From Pyrus communis (taxonomy: Eukaryota > Streptophyta > Magnoliopsida > Rosales > Rosaceae): DNA of 64,000 nt. The position numbers and the translations under genes were made by a program. The stretch lies in NCBI RefSeq assembly GCF_963583255.1, contig NC_084803.1:14638928-14702927 (forward strand), given 5' to 3'. Below the pieces are notes generated by a model. The model made no database searches. It saw nothing but the letters and a program-made list of their open reading frames with translations, and was not told where the DNA came from. This document shows, one piece after another, positions 14,276 to 25,653 of the stretch. Position 1 is the stretch's first letter. Every line of letters begins with the position of its first letter.

Positions 14276-15200
14276 TTAGGCGAACCAATATGGCTGCGTG
14301 CAATATTGCATGGCCCTAAGCAGCGATCGGAAGTGTGGTGTGTATAACCAAAGTCGAGCAATCATTTGTAAACACGTAATGAATGCCTTTGCCAGGTCGT
14401 TCTGGGTGTAAATATGGGGTACCAGATGTTCAACTTCAACCCAAACCAACATGCAATAGTCATTAAGAGTTTTAGATGTGAATTCTCTAGCATTATCCAA
14501 TCGAATAGATTTGATCGGATAATCAGGGTGGTGAGCCCCTAAGGTTAATAACATGAGCCAACAATTTGAAGAATGCAGCATTTCTTATGGACAACAAGCA
14601 TACGTGTGACCAACGTGTGGAGGCGTCAACCAAAACCATAAAATATCTAAATGGTCCGCATAGAGGGTGAATCTGTCCATAAATGTCCCCCTGAATCCTT
14701 TGTAGAAAAATAAGAGGATTCAAACGAATCTTGTCATAAGAAGGCTTAATAATAAGCTTTCCCATAGAACATGTTTGACATGTAATTCCTTGAATCGAAC
14801 CTAAACTTCGGGTTAGTGGATGCCCGTGTGATGATTTGAGGATACGGAGCATCGCTGTTTGTCCAGGGTGTCCCAAATGATCATGCCAAAGTGTAATTTC
14901 ATGCGCAATTACAGAGGTAGGGCCGGCCACATAGTGGCTTTCTATGAGGCGTAATGTTGTATTATACAGACCACTCAGGATATGCTTCTTCTTCTCTAGA
15001 ATATGCTTTTGGCCATATTTGTAGGAAGTTATGCACAAAAATTCAACTCCAGTTTCTACATAGGTTTCAGCATGATAATTATTATCTCTTATGTCCTTGA
15101 AACTCAACAACGTTCTTTCGGAACGTGGAGAATAAAGTGCCGTATCAATGGTCAAAATTGTACATGTCTTACCGTATCCTTCAATCAGGTTGTCAGAGGT
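14276..15200 (-). pseudogene. Copia integrase remnant
   Basis: Two minus-strand frames cover a GAG-pre-integrase region (LWHDHLGHPGQ, then GITCQTCSMGKL, the HHCC zinc site) and the integrase core (GDIYGQIHPLCGPFRYFMV, then IRLDNAREFTSKTLNDY). The final catalytic glutamate appears replaced by lysine (NDLAKAF). A frameshift near 14550 splits the core. A poorly preserved protease region extends upstream to about 15640. Confidence 0.85.
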
Positions 15201-15639
15201 GCATTCTTAGGTATGAAGCTAGTGAAATAGATGCATTCACGTAAAATGGTGTGCATGGTTGCACTAACCATCAGACAACTAACTTCCCTACTAGTCATAC
15301 CTAGAATAAAAATTAATTTGAATCGGTCACATGCATAAAAGTTCTAAAAAGAAATATCCATTCAAAATAATTTTAAGTATTCAATGATGGTAATTAATTA
15401 AAACATAATGTCCAAAACAAATCGCCAACAAATAATCCAAACATAAAGGAAAATTGTTCAAAATTAACCAAAAAACACAAGGGAGGTTCGACCACTAGGT
15501 GGAATTCGGCCCCATTGTCAAAATTTCAACTAGAAAATAGTTTATGTTTAAGATTCTAATCTTCCATAGGTGTAACGGCCTCTTGAAAGTCAGAAACCTC
15601 CATCTTGGTATTCTATGGTTCATCCACTTGCACAAAGTT

Positions 15640-16534
15640 GGATTCAAACTTTTTACGACGAGAATGATATTCAACTACAACCTTCTGAGGAGTTCGGCAA
15701 CATAAGACCAATGATCCTTTGAACCACAGCGATAGCACATGTTCGCATCCATGGTTTCAAGTGCTTTACCTTTATTCTTGAAGTTTGGGGCTTTGGGAAC
15801 GAGGTTAGGGCGTTTCTGGGCTTTATTTCATTCTTTAGATGGGCCTTGGCTTTGTTGACCTTGACGGGGTGGCTTCTAGCAGCCCTTACTACGCCTCTTT
15901 TGGTGTTTTGGACATTGGTTCGTGCTATAGTGTGCTTCAGGCACAACAGTCACCCCAGTATGTTGAGCTTGATGATTCTTCATCAACAGCTGATTCTGCT
16001 TTTCAGCGAGAAGTAATACAGAGATCAAATCCGAGAACTTAGTGAACTTCTGAGCTCTATATTGTTGTTGCAGGACAATATTAGTAGCAGAGAAGGTTGA
16101 ATAGGTCTTCTCCAGGATATCCTATTCGGTCAAAATTTCTTTACAAAACTTGAGAAGTGATCGGATTCGACAAACTTCAGAATTATATTCATTCATAGAC
16201 TTAAAGTCTTGGAAGCGTAAATGCTGCCAGTCATGTCTTGCTTCAGGCAAGAAGATGTCCTTTTGTGATAAAAAAAGATCAGCCAAAGCGACCTATAATG
16301 CTCGTGGATCCTTCTCGGCAAGGTACTCAGTTTGCAGTGCATCATGAATATGTCTTTGGATGAAGATCATTGCAGTGGCTTTCTTAGCTTCGTCAACTGG
16401 GTTGTCCGTCACATCTTCAATGATGGGACTAAATTCTTTGCAATGAGGTGGAGCTTCACATTATGGACCCATTTGAGGTAGTTCATTCCAGAGACCTCCA
16501 AAGCGGTGAAGTCAAGTTTGTTCAAATTTGACAT
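15640..16534 (-). pseudogene. Copia gag remnant
   Basis: Starts MSNLNKLDFTALEVSG at 16534 on the minus strand and includes the capsid-type NYLKWVHNVKLHL region. A zinc knuckle begins CYRCGSKDHW near 15712-15741 but is followed by a frameshift before its last cysteine. Several stops interrupt the frame. The start matches the gag of the element at 41.5 kb. Confidence 0.8.
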
Positions 16535-16619
16535 GTTCCTATCACAAAATAAAGGACAAGATGTGATTAGTGTAATGGAGAAAAATATCAATCCATTCAT
16601 GTAGGAGTAGAACATTCAG

Positions 16620-18863
16620 GTTCTAATAGACATGTATTGGTTTAAATTCGCATGAAAAATCTTCAGGTTTTCATGGGTGATGTTTTTAAGGAAAACTTCA
16701 GGTTTTCAAACAAGGCATGTTTCTAGAAACTTTAGTTTTGAAATAATTATGAACTTCAAGTTCATATGTTCTTGCAAACAAACGTAAATATATATATACA
16801 GAAATATACAACACGAAAATATACAAACAGAACTTTAGGTCTATAATTATAATTGAATTAATCATTTGGACTTCAGGCCAAATTTAAAGTGTGGGTAAAA
16901 AAATATAAAACCCAAATTGTCAAAAAATAAACAATTAAGCTCGAGGCCCAAAAACATGGGCTAAAGCCCACGGGTGAGCTGAGCAAATGTGTATCGTCAG
17001 GTCTAGGCCAGTGTTCTAAAAATTAGCTTAGGTGGTGCCTAGGTGTTGGACGGCAGCCAACCACCCCGATTTACTCCTAATCGGCTACAAAATCGGAGAG
17101 CAGATTAGGCAAACGCGGGATGGGATTAGATGGGACTAGGCGGAGATATGCAAGTCTGGGCAGGGCTAGGCAGAGCTGAGTGGAGACTAATTAGGCTTAT
17201 GTGAAGACACTAAAACAGCGAAATCTACAATTTTTTTTTTGTTGCAAAGTTGGCACCATGAAGAAGACGATTGTGTTCCCAAACCTAACTTTAATTCACG
17301 ATTTCAATTAAGATGGTCCCACCATCTTTTTTTCTATAGTTGCAGCCTGCACGTTTTATTTGAAATGGTCCCCACCATTTTTTTTTACTACTTTTTATAT
17401 CCTTTTCCTTTTCCACTTTTAACCCTGTTATTACTTTTCAATTTTTTTTGTTGTAATGTTTTATTATTCCTTTTTTTTTTTTTAAAGATCACACCATATG
17501 TATTTTTATTATGTACTTATAATGCTAAAACTCTTGCTTAAAAAAAAAAACTATTTAATGTTTGAATTTGATTAATTTATAATTCCAAATGAAATTATGT
17601 ATTTTTTAGATACGAACAAACACTTATTTATAAGATATTATAAATTTAATTAAATCCGCCTAGTTCGCCTAGGCCCTAGGCCCCAACCCACTACCCAACT
17701 AGCGCCTAACGTCTTTTAGAACCTTGGTCCATGCCCAAAATTGGGCTGGGGTAAGCACGTGCTGATCATGCCCCAATTAGTATTTGGGCTGCAAGCCCAG
17801 TAGCAGCAAACAGGCTGCAGCAATAGGCCCAAAAACGAGAGGCCCATATGGGCACTGATTAGGTACGGCAAGAAGCAAACTGTGGCTATAAGCTTACTCG
17901 GAGGCGCACTCCGGTGCTTTGCGATGCAGTGTACTGGTGTTCCAACTTCGGGCTGAAATTTAGTGTGACGCAGACGTAAGGACACAAGCTAGTGTCACGT
18001 TGAGGGACAAGCCATGGCTTGGGCCTCATCAGGCGAGCCCAGTCACAAAAAAAAATCCTTTATTTGTTTTTCCACTGGCTGAGAGGCCCAGCCCAATTTG
18101 GGCTTGGGTTTCAGCTGAAAATATCCCAGCCAGAGCTGGGTGCACTCGTCGAGGAAGAAGACTGGTGCCGCTACTTCAGGCAGCTGTGTTTTGGAAGATG
18201 GTTCTCGGTGCAGGGCCATGGGTTCGACGATGAGCAAATTCCTAGTGACGGAAGGGGTACCTCGACATCGAGGGGAAGGAAAAAGGAAACCCATGAAATT
18301 CAAATTGGAATTTCATCCAAATTCGATGGAATTCTTCTGGAATTTGAATGATATTGGTTCAAAAATCACAACACCATGTTGGATTTTGCCAGAAAATTGC
18401 ACAACAATGTCGTGGTCTTTCTGGAGATGAGTTGGGTTTTCTGGGTTGAACGCCATATGCGTCGGGTTTCAGTGGAGGTTGATGCTCTATGTTTGCTCGG
18501 GGTCACGGGTTCGAAGAACCCAAATTTTTTTAATTTTTTTTCAGATTACAAAATTAAGTTGCATGCATATTCAATTCAATAATTTAATGCATGGACATAT
18601 ATTTGATGTAATTCATGGCAATATCAAATTCACATAATTCAACAATTATGGATATACTGTATACACAATTTATGTAAAATCTAAAATTTGAAAAACGTAA
18701 AGTTGGGTCATGCATTATGGTGATTGTTCATGTTATCAGGGTTGCAAAAATAGCGAGATAAAAACCGTTGTTTGGGAAGAACATGATTGCGCGATGATAT
18801 TGAATGAATTGGTTTGATGCAGAAAACTTCCACGTCAGATTCCTAAGCGCAGCGGTAGGAGTG
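16620..18863 (-). other. Copia 1 untranslated leader, interrupted
   Basis: Non-coding interval between gag and the 5' LTR. The part at 17735-18630 is rich in GGGCC and GGGCTGC words, like the leader of the element at 41.5 kb (42170-42560). The hAT-like insertion occupies 17009-17726. Short ORFs here are not supportable as genes. Confidence 0.6.
17009..17726. mobile_element. Non-autonomous hAT-like element, copy 1
   Basis: 718 bp with inverted ends: CAGTGTTCTAAAAA at the left and the complement of CAAGGTTCTAAAAG at the right. The 8-bp flanks GTCTAGGC (17001-17008) and GTCCATGC (17727-17734) agree at six positions, as expected for an aged hAT target-site duplication. The inner ends repeat CCTAGG/GCCTAG words. 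There is no transposase. A related element lies at 56219-56663. It inserted into the leader of Copia 1 and so is younger than it. Confidence 0.75.
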
Positions 18864-19098
18864 TGTTGTAGCCTATGTTATCTGACAGGAAAATGGGGCC
18901 GGTGCAGAGAAAGATATGTGTTTGTAGGGTTGTGTAGAGGATGTGTTATTTCCCCCTCCACGTAGTGCCTTTATTTATAGTAATAAGGGAAAGAAAAAAT
19001 CATTCATCCCCAAGGAATACAAGTTCATGAAAGACTAACTAGAATCAAATCTAATCTAGAATTTAAACAATCACACTTAAACTATAAATTTTATAACA
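18864..19098 (-). repeat. Copia element 1, 5' LTR
   Basis: 235 bp from TGTTGTAGCC to TTATAACA, the partner of 11155-11415, with several internal deletions relative to it. Confidence 0.85.
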
Positions 19099-19287
19099 AT
19101 ATAGAGCTGGTTATACTCAAGTTTTTCTTATTCATCAACAATAAACTAATCGCAATTAGATCCATATTTTGGAGTGCAAAAATCATGGATGATAGTGGAT
19201 TATCATAGTGTGTATTATAATGAAAGTTTAATTTGACGAACTGGTGAATCATACTTAGTTTGGTGTCAAAATCCATAATATCTATTT

Positions 19288-22200
19288 ACGTCGGATAGGG
19301 ATTGATAGTGAGGAACCATTCTTGATTGTATTCAGCCGAAGGTGATGGAGGATATGAATGCTTCACTCCTTGTACCGGTTTCTCTAGAGGATATTAAGGA
19401 CGCTGTTTTTCAAATGGGCAAATTAAAAGCCCCGGGTCTCGATGGTTTCCAAGGTGTTTTCTACCAGCCTTTTTGGGATAATCTTATGGCTGATGTTAAT
19501 GGTATAGTTCAAGGTTTTATGTAGGGGTCTCCCTATTTACACCGCATCAATTCCACACATGTTGTGCTCATTCCTAAAGTTCCAAATCTAGAGTCTATTG
19601 CCCAGTTCCGACCCATAAGCCTATGTAACTACTCTTATAAAAATTTATCCAAGGTCCTAGCCAATCGTCTTCAACCATTGCTGCCGGAGCTGATATCTCG
19701 TTCACAGAAGGCAGATTCAAGATAACATTGGCATTGCACACGAGTTCTTCCATTATCTGAAGACACGGAGAACAAAAGGTAAATTTGAACTTGGGGTTAA
19801 ATTGGATATGCATAAGGCTTATGATAGAGTTGAATGTGATTTTCTACTGGCGTTCATGGAAAGGATAAGGTTCAATCAATGGTGGTGCCAGTTGATATTT
19901 GGTTGTCTTTTGTCGGTTGATTTTGTTATTCTGATGAATGGCCAGCCTGGTCGGAAGTTCTCTCATTCATGTGGTCTCTGGTAAGGTGATCCCCTATCCC
20001 CATATATGTTCCTCATTGTTAGTGAGGTCATTTCCTTATTAATTTTGCAGGCGTGGGATGAGCGATTGATTTCAAGGGTTCAACTTAATCCTCATGGACC
20101 TGTTATTTCTTATATTTTCTTTTCTGATGATACACTGTTCTTTTTAAAAGCTGAGGTGGAGAACTATCAAAATTTAGTAAAGCTAATACAATAGTACTGT
20201 TCAGCATCCGGATAATAGGTCAATTTTCATAAATCTAGTGTTTTTTTCGGAGCTAATGTCTCGAGGGCCTTGTCGGATGATCTTGGCCGCATCATGGGTA
20301 TGCTAATAGTAAATGATCCCGGAACTTATCTTAGCGTGCCAGCTATGTAGGGAAGGACTAAGCGGAAAGGTTTGACCTATGTAAAGGAGAGGATTTTGGG
20401 GAAACTCTAGCGATGGAAAAAAGTTACCCTATCACAGGCAGGTCGTGAGGTTATGATCAAGGTGGTGGTTCAAGCAATTTTGGCTTATCCGATGAATCTT
20501 TTCAAATTTTCAGATATCATTTGCAAGGAAGACACTCTGATTACCAATTTTTGGTGGGGACAGGACATGGAGAAGAAACACGTTCATTGGGTCTTTAAGG
20601 CTACTCTAGGGCTGCCGACGATGAAAGGGGGGCTTGGGTTTCGGAACTTTATGGATTTTAATGATGCTTTCCTAGCGAAACAATGTTGGAGGCTCATCCA
20701 CGAGCCAGATTCACTGTGGGCAAAGGTATTGAAAGCCTGTTATTTCCCCCACTGTTCTTTTTTCAGTGTGAAACTGGGTGGGTTAGCGTCATGGGTGTGG
20801 TCTAGTTTACTTATTGGACGTGATTTTTATTACGGGCAACTCACTAGAAATTCATGAGTAGGAAGGCCATTCAGATCTGGGGTGATCGGTGGCTGCCTTT
20901 CATCCAGTTCGAACACTCCACTTCAACTGCGTCGGTGCCAGTCAGTCGTAACACAAAGGTAGCTTCTTTAATTAATCAGGAAAGTGGTGAATGGGATATT
21001 GAGTTCTTAAGACCAATTATTCCGCCAGAGGAGTATGCAGCTATCTCGGCAATCTACCCAGGTGACCCTGAGCTCCCGAACCGGTTAATATGGCATCTTA
21101 CTAAGACATGCTCTTATTCAGTCAAATTGGGTTACCATTGGTTGTGTTCCGGGGCATTACCACATACTAATTTCAGCTCCTCCTCATCTTCTTCCATTCC
21201 GGAACGGCTGTGGAAACTCATTTGGCAACTCAAATAACCTCCTAAGCTTTGGTGCTTTATATGGAAAATGATGCACAATGCCCTACCCACTATACAGTCT
21301 CTTTACAAACGTCATTTTGCCTCCTCCTTTCTATGTCCCATTTGCAAATCGCAGGAGGAATCGGTGTAACACCTTTTTCTCCTTTGTCTATGGGTGGCAA
21401 CTATTTGGTTTGGGGGCATCCTCAATTATAGAGTTAATAAGGCTGAAATCACTACATGGTTGAATTGGTTGATGGGCACTATCACGGCCTTTGAACATTC
21501 GAACGCTGATAATGACCTATTTTTCACTTGGGTTGTGTTTTCTTGTTTGTATATATGGAAAGCCAGTTGTTTCCTCTTTCAGCAGCAACCAATCGTCCTT
21601 CACAAATGATGCTAGCTATCTCAACCAACGTCAAGGCTTTTAGTGCATCTTTGTGCAGTCATTCGGGTACTATAGGGTAGGGTAGTATAAATCATAGAAC
21701 TCATGCTCATTAATCGCAAGAAAGATGGCAGATGCCATGCCATCCCACCGTTAAAATTAATGTTGATGCGAGTTAGGTTGCTACTTCGCATGGTGGTTTT
21801 GTTGGGTTGGTGGTGAAAGACTCTGTGGATGCTTTCATTGCTGCTCGAAATATTCCTATTTAGGCCCCTACTGCTACGGCTGCTGAGGCTATCGCCATTT
21901 TAAGGGGTTGTGAGTTGGGTCATTCCATGGATATTCACAGTGTGGTTGTAGAATCTGATTCATTGAGCTCCATCTCATGTTTAACGGGTACACTCACAAA
22001 TGGCAGGTGGGAGGTGTTTCCAATCTAAACACAGTGCAAGAAACTTGGTGCTTCCTTCCATGACTGTCGATGGTCTTAGGTTCCAAGATCAGCCAACCTG
22101 GCGGCTGACCGTTTGGCGTTGGGAAGCTCTGTGGAGATGTGCAACTTTACTTGGGTCAATCGACCCCCATCTTCACTTGTTCATGTACTTCACCATGTTG

Positions 22201-22412
22201 GTCTACCTTACCCACATTAATTTTGTTTGGTCGTGCAAGGGGTGACACTTGTTGTTCCCTTTAGTGTCGGGTTTTCTCCCCTTGCACTTCCGGCTTTGTT
22301 TTTTGGTTGTTTGTCTCGTGTGGGCTTCTGTTGTACTTTAGGCATCTTTGCTTGGTTAATATACCCAATTTAAAACACAAACCAACCCCCCCCCCTCCCC
22401 AAAAAAAAAAAT
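19288..22412 (+). mobile_element. 5'-truncated L1-type LINE, ORF2 remnant
   Basis: Begins inside ORF2. RT motifs read in order: LKAPGLDGF, then FRPISLCNYSYK, then KLDMHKAYDRVEC, then an F-S-D-D catalytic box near 20121-20132 (usual form FADD). Then come the zf-RVT-type region (PPKLWCFIWKMMHNALPT, CPICKS) and an RNase H-like tail. The frame is broken by many stops and shifts. The element ends in an A-run (22401-22411). A 14-bp target-site duplication with one mismatch, CAT[A/G]ATATCTATTT, lies at 19274-19287 and 22413-22426, so both ends are fixed. It landed about 190 bp outside the Copia 1 LTR. Confidence 0.92.
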
Positions 22413-22617
22413 CATGATATCTATTTGATTTGACTTAATAGGGAATAAATTTTATTGATTGAAAATTAGAAGGAATCCAACTAATTAAAAAAAAAAAAAA
22501 AATGAAACATGAGACTGAGGGAGGCACGTGACCATGCTAGATAATTAAAATAAAAATAAATAAAGAATGAGAGAGAGAGAGCATCTGGTGCAAATAAAAC
22601 AGAACACCAGCAAGAAG

Positions 22618-23655
22618 GTAAGCTCTCTACGCTCCTCCCTCACCTCGCATATATTCTGCTTAATTTTCTGTAATTCTTTCAGTAATTATTATTTTTTCTT
22701 TCTATTAAATCATCACTAGTGAAATTTCAATTGGGTTTTGAATTCATTGCAAATTGCATCTGCTCAAAATTCAGGTCAGCTTAATTGTAAACATAATCAA
22801 TGAATTTTGATGTGCTAAAATTCACGTTAGTGCAGAAAAGTTCTTGTCTTCATAAGTTGCATGACTTTCTGTTCAGATTTCAGTCACTTGGGAAGAAGCT
22901 TTCTTTAGTACTTGTACTGGACTGACTAACCCACTCCTATTATAGTCAATAGAATAATTAAAAGCTCTAATCTTTCCCCCTTTTTTAATTGAAAAAAGAT
23001 AAAAAAAAATTCTCATTTCTCTTGCACTGAGTTCAATTCCCTTTCGATGTACATTAGAGTAGTTTAGAATATCGCATTGTCAAGGAGAAAAGAACAATTT
23101 GATGAATTTTGTGTTATTAAAGATTTGGCCTCATCATTCCATGGATAATCTTCTAATCTAATGAATGATTAAGATGCATCTAAGTCACTCAATTGGTTCG
23201 ATTTTCATCAAAGTTTTTGGATTTTGGTAAAGCTAGAAAGGCAATGTCCACCTTTTTGGGTGGTTTGGTCATCTAAAATTGATTGAATTTGTGGAGCTTG
23301 TTAGCAAAAGAGTAGTGATTTCACACCCCCAATTTCTCCTTCTGCACTCCTCTTTTATTTTTGTTCGTTGATTCTTCTTTGATATATTCAATTGTATCCG
23401 TAAAAAAAGTAGGGGGAGTGCGAAAATCCCTACTTCTGCAAAAACTTAGACTCAGAACCACAGTAGAACATAGGTCTGAGTTTTACTGGTGTCACTCACA
23501 AGCTTGGACTACTGATCATGCAAAATATATAGCCGCTATGTGTTATCCGAAGTTGAAGATGGCACAAGAGCTTAGCAATCTTAATTTTTGGAAAACCGCC
23601 TTAGAATTAGTATTGTTTTGCTGCTAACTATATTATGCTTTTTAATATCTTCAGT
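22618..23655 (+). other. 5' UTR intron of the plastid protein gene
   Basis: A donor AAGAAG/GTAAGC at 22617/22618 and acceptors near 23653-23661 (TATCTTCAG or GTAACAG) suggest a leader intron of about 1 kb. The short ORF inside it has no recognisable product. Confidence 0.5.
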
Positions 23656-23690
23656 AACAGAAAGAGCAGAACGAGGAAGAGGAATAAACT

Positions 23691-24563
23691 ATGGCTGCAA
23701 GCTTCTTGTTTGCGTGCAATTTTAATGTAAACCATGGCTGTATGAATGTTAATCCGTTACCCAAACTGTTCTTGGGTGCTGGACACAGAATCCGGGATCA
23801 AACTCTTTCAAATAGAAACCAAACCCATCAATGCTTTCTAACAAGGAAGTCCTCTCGTAGGTTTTCCATTTCTGCTGTCACCAAAGGTTCCGCGAAATCA
23901 AGCAAGTCTGATGAGAAAATCCCCTCGTGGGCTAAACCGGATTCAGACGAGCCTCCTCCTTGGGCACAGGATGAAGGCAAGAAAGATGATGCACAAGAGG
24001 GATTTGAGGTTCCTTTTTTTGTTTATCTACTTGCCTCAGCGATCACTGCAATTGCTGCAGTAAGCTCCCTCGCCTGGTCCTTTTGAAACTGTATATGTCC
24101 CTTTGATGTGGTGTATAACAGGAAAAATAATGTTGAATTGCAGATAGGTTCTGTTTTTGAGTATGTGAACGAAAAGCCCGTCTTCGGAATCTTGGGTTCA
24201 GACAGCATATTTTATGCTCCAGTCCTTGGATTTTTTGCATTTACTGGCATTCCCACTTCTGTAAGTTGTTCTGTTTCTTTTGATCTTCTTAATTCAGTTT
24301 CAAGGTTTGATCTATTCATTTACTGATCCTCTATCATGAACCTATCATTCTGTTTAACTATTGTGCTATGCTAAACCATAAAAAATTTCATTTCAACGGA
24401 TCAATAATCTTGGGTACGGATGATTGTGTGTGTGGATGATATGAACTCAATCCCCTTGGCTTTGTAACGTGGATGTTGAATGCAGGCATTCCTGTGGTTC
24501 AAATCTGTTCAAACTGCTAACAAGGAAGCAGAGGAACAAGACAAGAGGGATGGATATCTATAG
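23691..24563 (+). CDS. Predicted chloroplast membrane protein, unknown
   Basis: Three exons (23691-24059, 24144-24260, 24486-24563) with phase-0 junctions encode 187 residues. Residues 1 to about 60 are Ser/Arg/Asn-rich with few acids (TRKSSRRFSISAVTKG), typical of a chloroplast transit peptide. Then comes an acidic Pro/Trp linker (IPSWAKPDSDEPPPWAQDEG). Two hydrophobic segments follow: VPFFVYLLASAITAIAAIGS (about 106-125) and a second around FYAPVLGFFAFTGIPTSAFLWF (about 144-165). The tail is charged. A thylakoid or envelope location is inferred. I cannot name the family. A further 3' UTR intron (24565-25011) is likely, with the last exon ending near 25070. The iron-transporter gene follows in the same direction. 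Confidence 0.82.
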
Positions 24564-25566
24564 GGTAAGAAACAGCACCTTTAATGCGTTAACCACCATA
24601 TAGACTTATCTCTACAAAAATATTGGATTCTCTTTCTTAATCCTATGTTATGGTCTTAGTTATTTGATTTTGTTTATAACGGTCCATCTCAGAGCTCCGA
24701 AGTAGCTCACAAAGGTAGATGATACCGATGATTCTCCATTAGTTTTCTAATTTTTTCCAGGAAAGTGGCATGATTGATGATTCTATATGCTGATCTTGTC
24801 CCCGTTGGTTGTCGTAATATAAACCATTAGATGTATCTGATGGTTACTGTGGCTTTAGTTATTCCAGTCATACAGTACACTTGTGAAATAAACTATGCAG
24901 ATCACACATCGCTGTTGTAGACGTCTCATTTTACTAAATCAAGTTCTTTGAATAGCTAAAAGTTTAAAATTCAGAATTTAACCTAATGCATCTTTTTTCT
25001 TCGGTTTTCAGCATTGAATATCTCGGTGAGCTCCTGATATGCAATCCACAGAAACCAGCATAAGTGTTTGCAGATGAATTTTTATTTTTTTTATGACATA
25101 GGAACACAATCTACCAATTAAACATATCATTTGTTGTAGTTACCTTCAAACAAATGCATCTCATATTCTCATGTATGAGAAAGTATATATGCCTCTGCAC
25201 ATACCCTAGCATGAAAAGATCTATCAAAACTTTTTCTGTGGAAAATTGTTGCTGTTGAACAGAAGAAGTACGATTTGTGAGCCTGTCGGTTGAAACGAGC
25301 ACTTAAGAGTATGGAATATCCTTTAAGATGGAGCAAAATAAGTTACTTGGTACCTTAGGAGAGATGAAAAACGACACAGCAGATAAAATGAAAGAAGAGA
25401 AGGTGGCAACATAGGTAAGAATCTTTCCTTAGAAAGCAATGAGATGTGACAAAAATCATAGGTTTAAACGTTTGGGTTCCTTGTCATCTTCAACGGAACC
25501 ACCTAGGTTTTTTTTGTTCGTTTTCGCTCATCAAATGTGGGAGCCTAGACATTTGATTTATAACAC

Positions 25567-25572
25567 CACGTG
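25567..25572. promoter_or_regulatory. G-box upstream of the iron-transporter ORF
   Basis: Palindromic CACGTG, 82 bases upstream of the ATG at 25654. G-boxes bind bHLH and bZIP factors. Iron-regulated bHLH repressors (ILR3/PYE type) are known to act on VTL genes in Arabidopsis, so a role is plausible. The transcription start is unknown, and the motif could lie in the 5' UTR. Confidence 0.4.
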
Positions 25573-25653
25573 TTCCTCCGAGCTTGTGGAAAATTGAGGA
25601 AGCCACACTCCCCAAATCCGATTTCTGCAGTAAAACTTTTCCATCTCTTTCCC

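Larger units (their letters stand above)
11155..19098 (-). mobile_element. Degenerate Ty1/Copia retrotransposon
   Basis: A 7.9-kb element bounded by related LTRs (11155-11415 and 18864-19098, each with TG...CA ends) and near-matching flanks (ATATG left, ATATA right). On the minus strand the order is 5' LTR, long leader, gag, a protease region, integrase, then reverse transcriptase with RNase H remnants, 3' LTR. Integrase before RT defines Copia. A polypurine AAATGGGAG (11424-11416, minus) abuts the 3' LTR. I could not see a primer-binding site beside the 5' LTR. All frames carry stops and frameshifts. A hAT-like element is nested in the leader at 17009-17726. Gag is related to that of the Copia remnant at 41514-44091. 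Confidence 0.88.

Noticed and set aside
18000..18430. Overlapping plus-strand ORFs near 18 kb
   Set aside because: Three frames are open at once in a GC-richer Copia leader; no protein family, no splice or promoter signals.
23361..23627. 88-aa ORF upstream of the plastid protein gene
   Set aside because: It lies in the inferred leader intron, shows no homology I recognise, and its start context is poor.
25570..25653. N-terminal extension of the iron transporter frame
   Set aside because: The extension begins at GTG, not a normal plant start; the family begins near the ATG at 25654.
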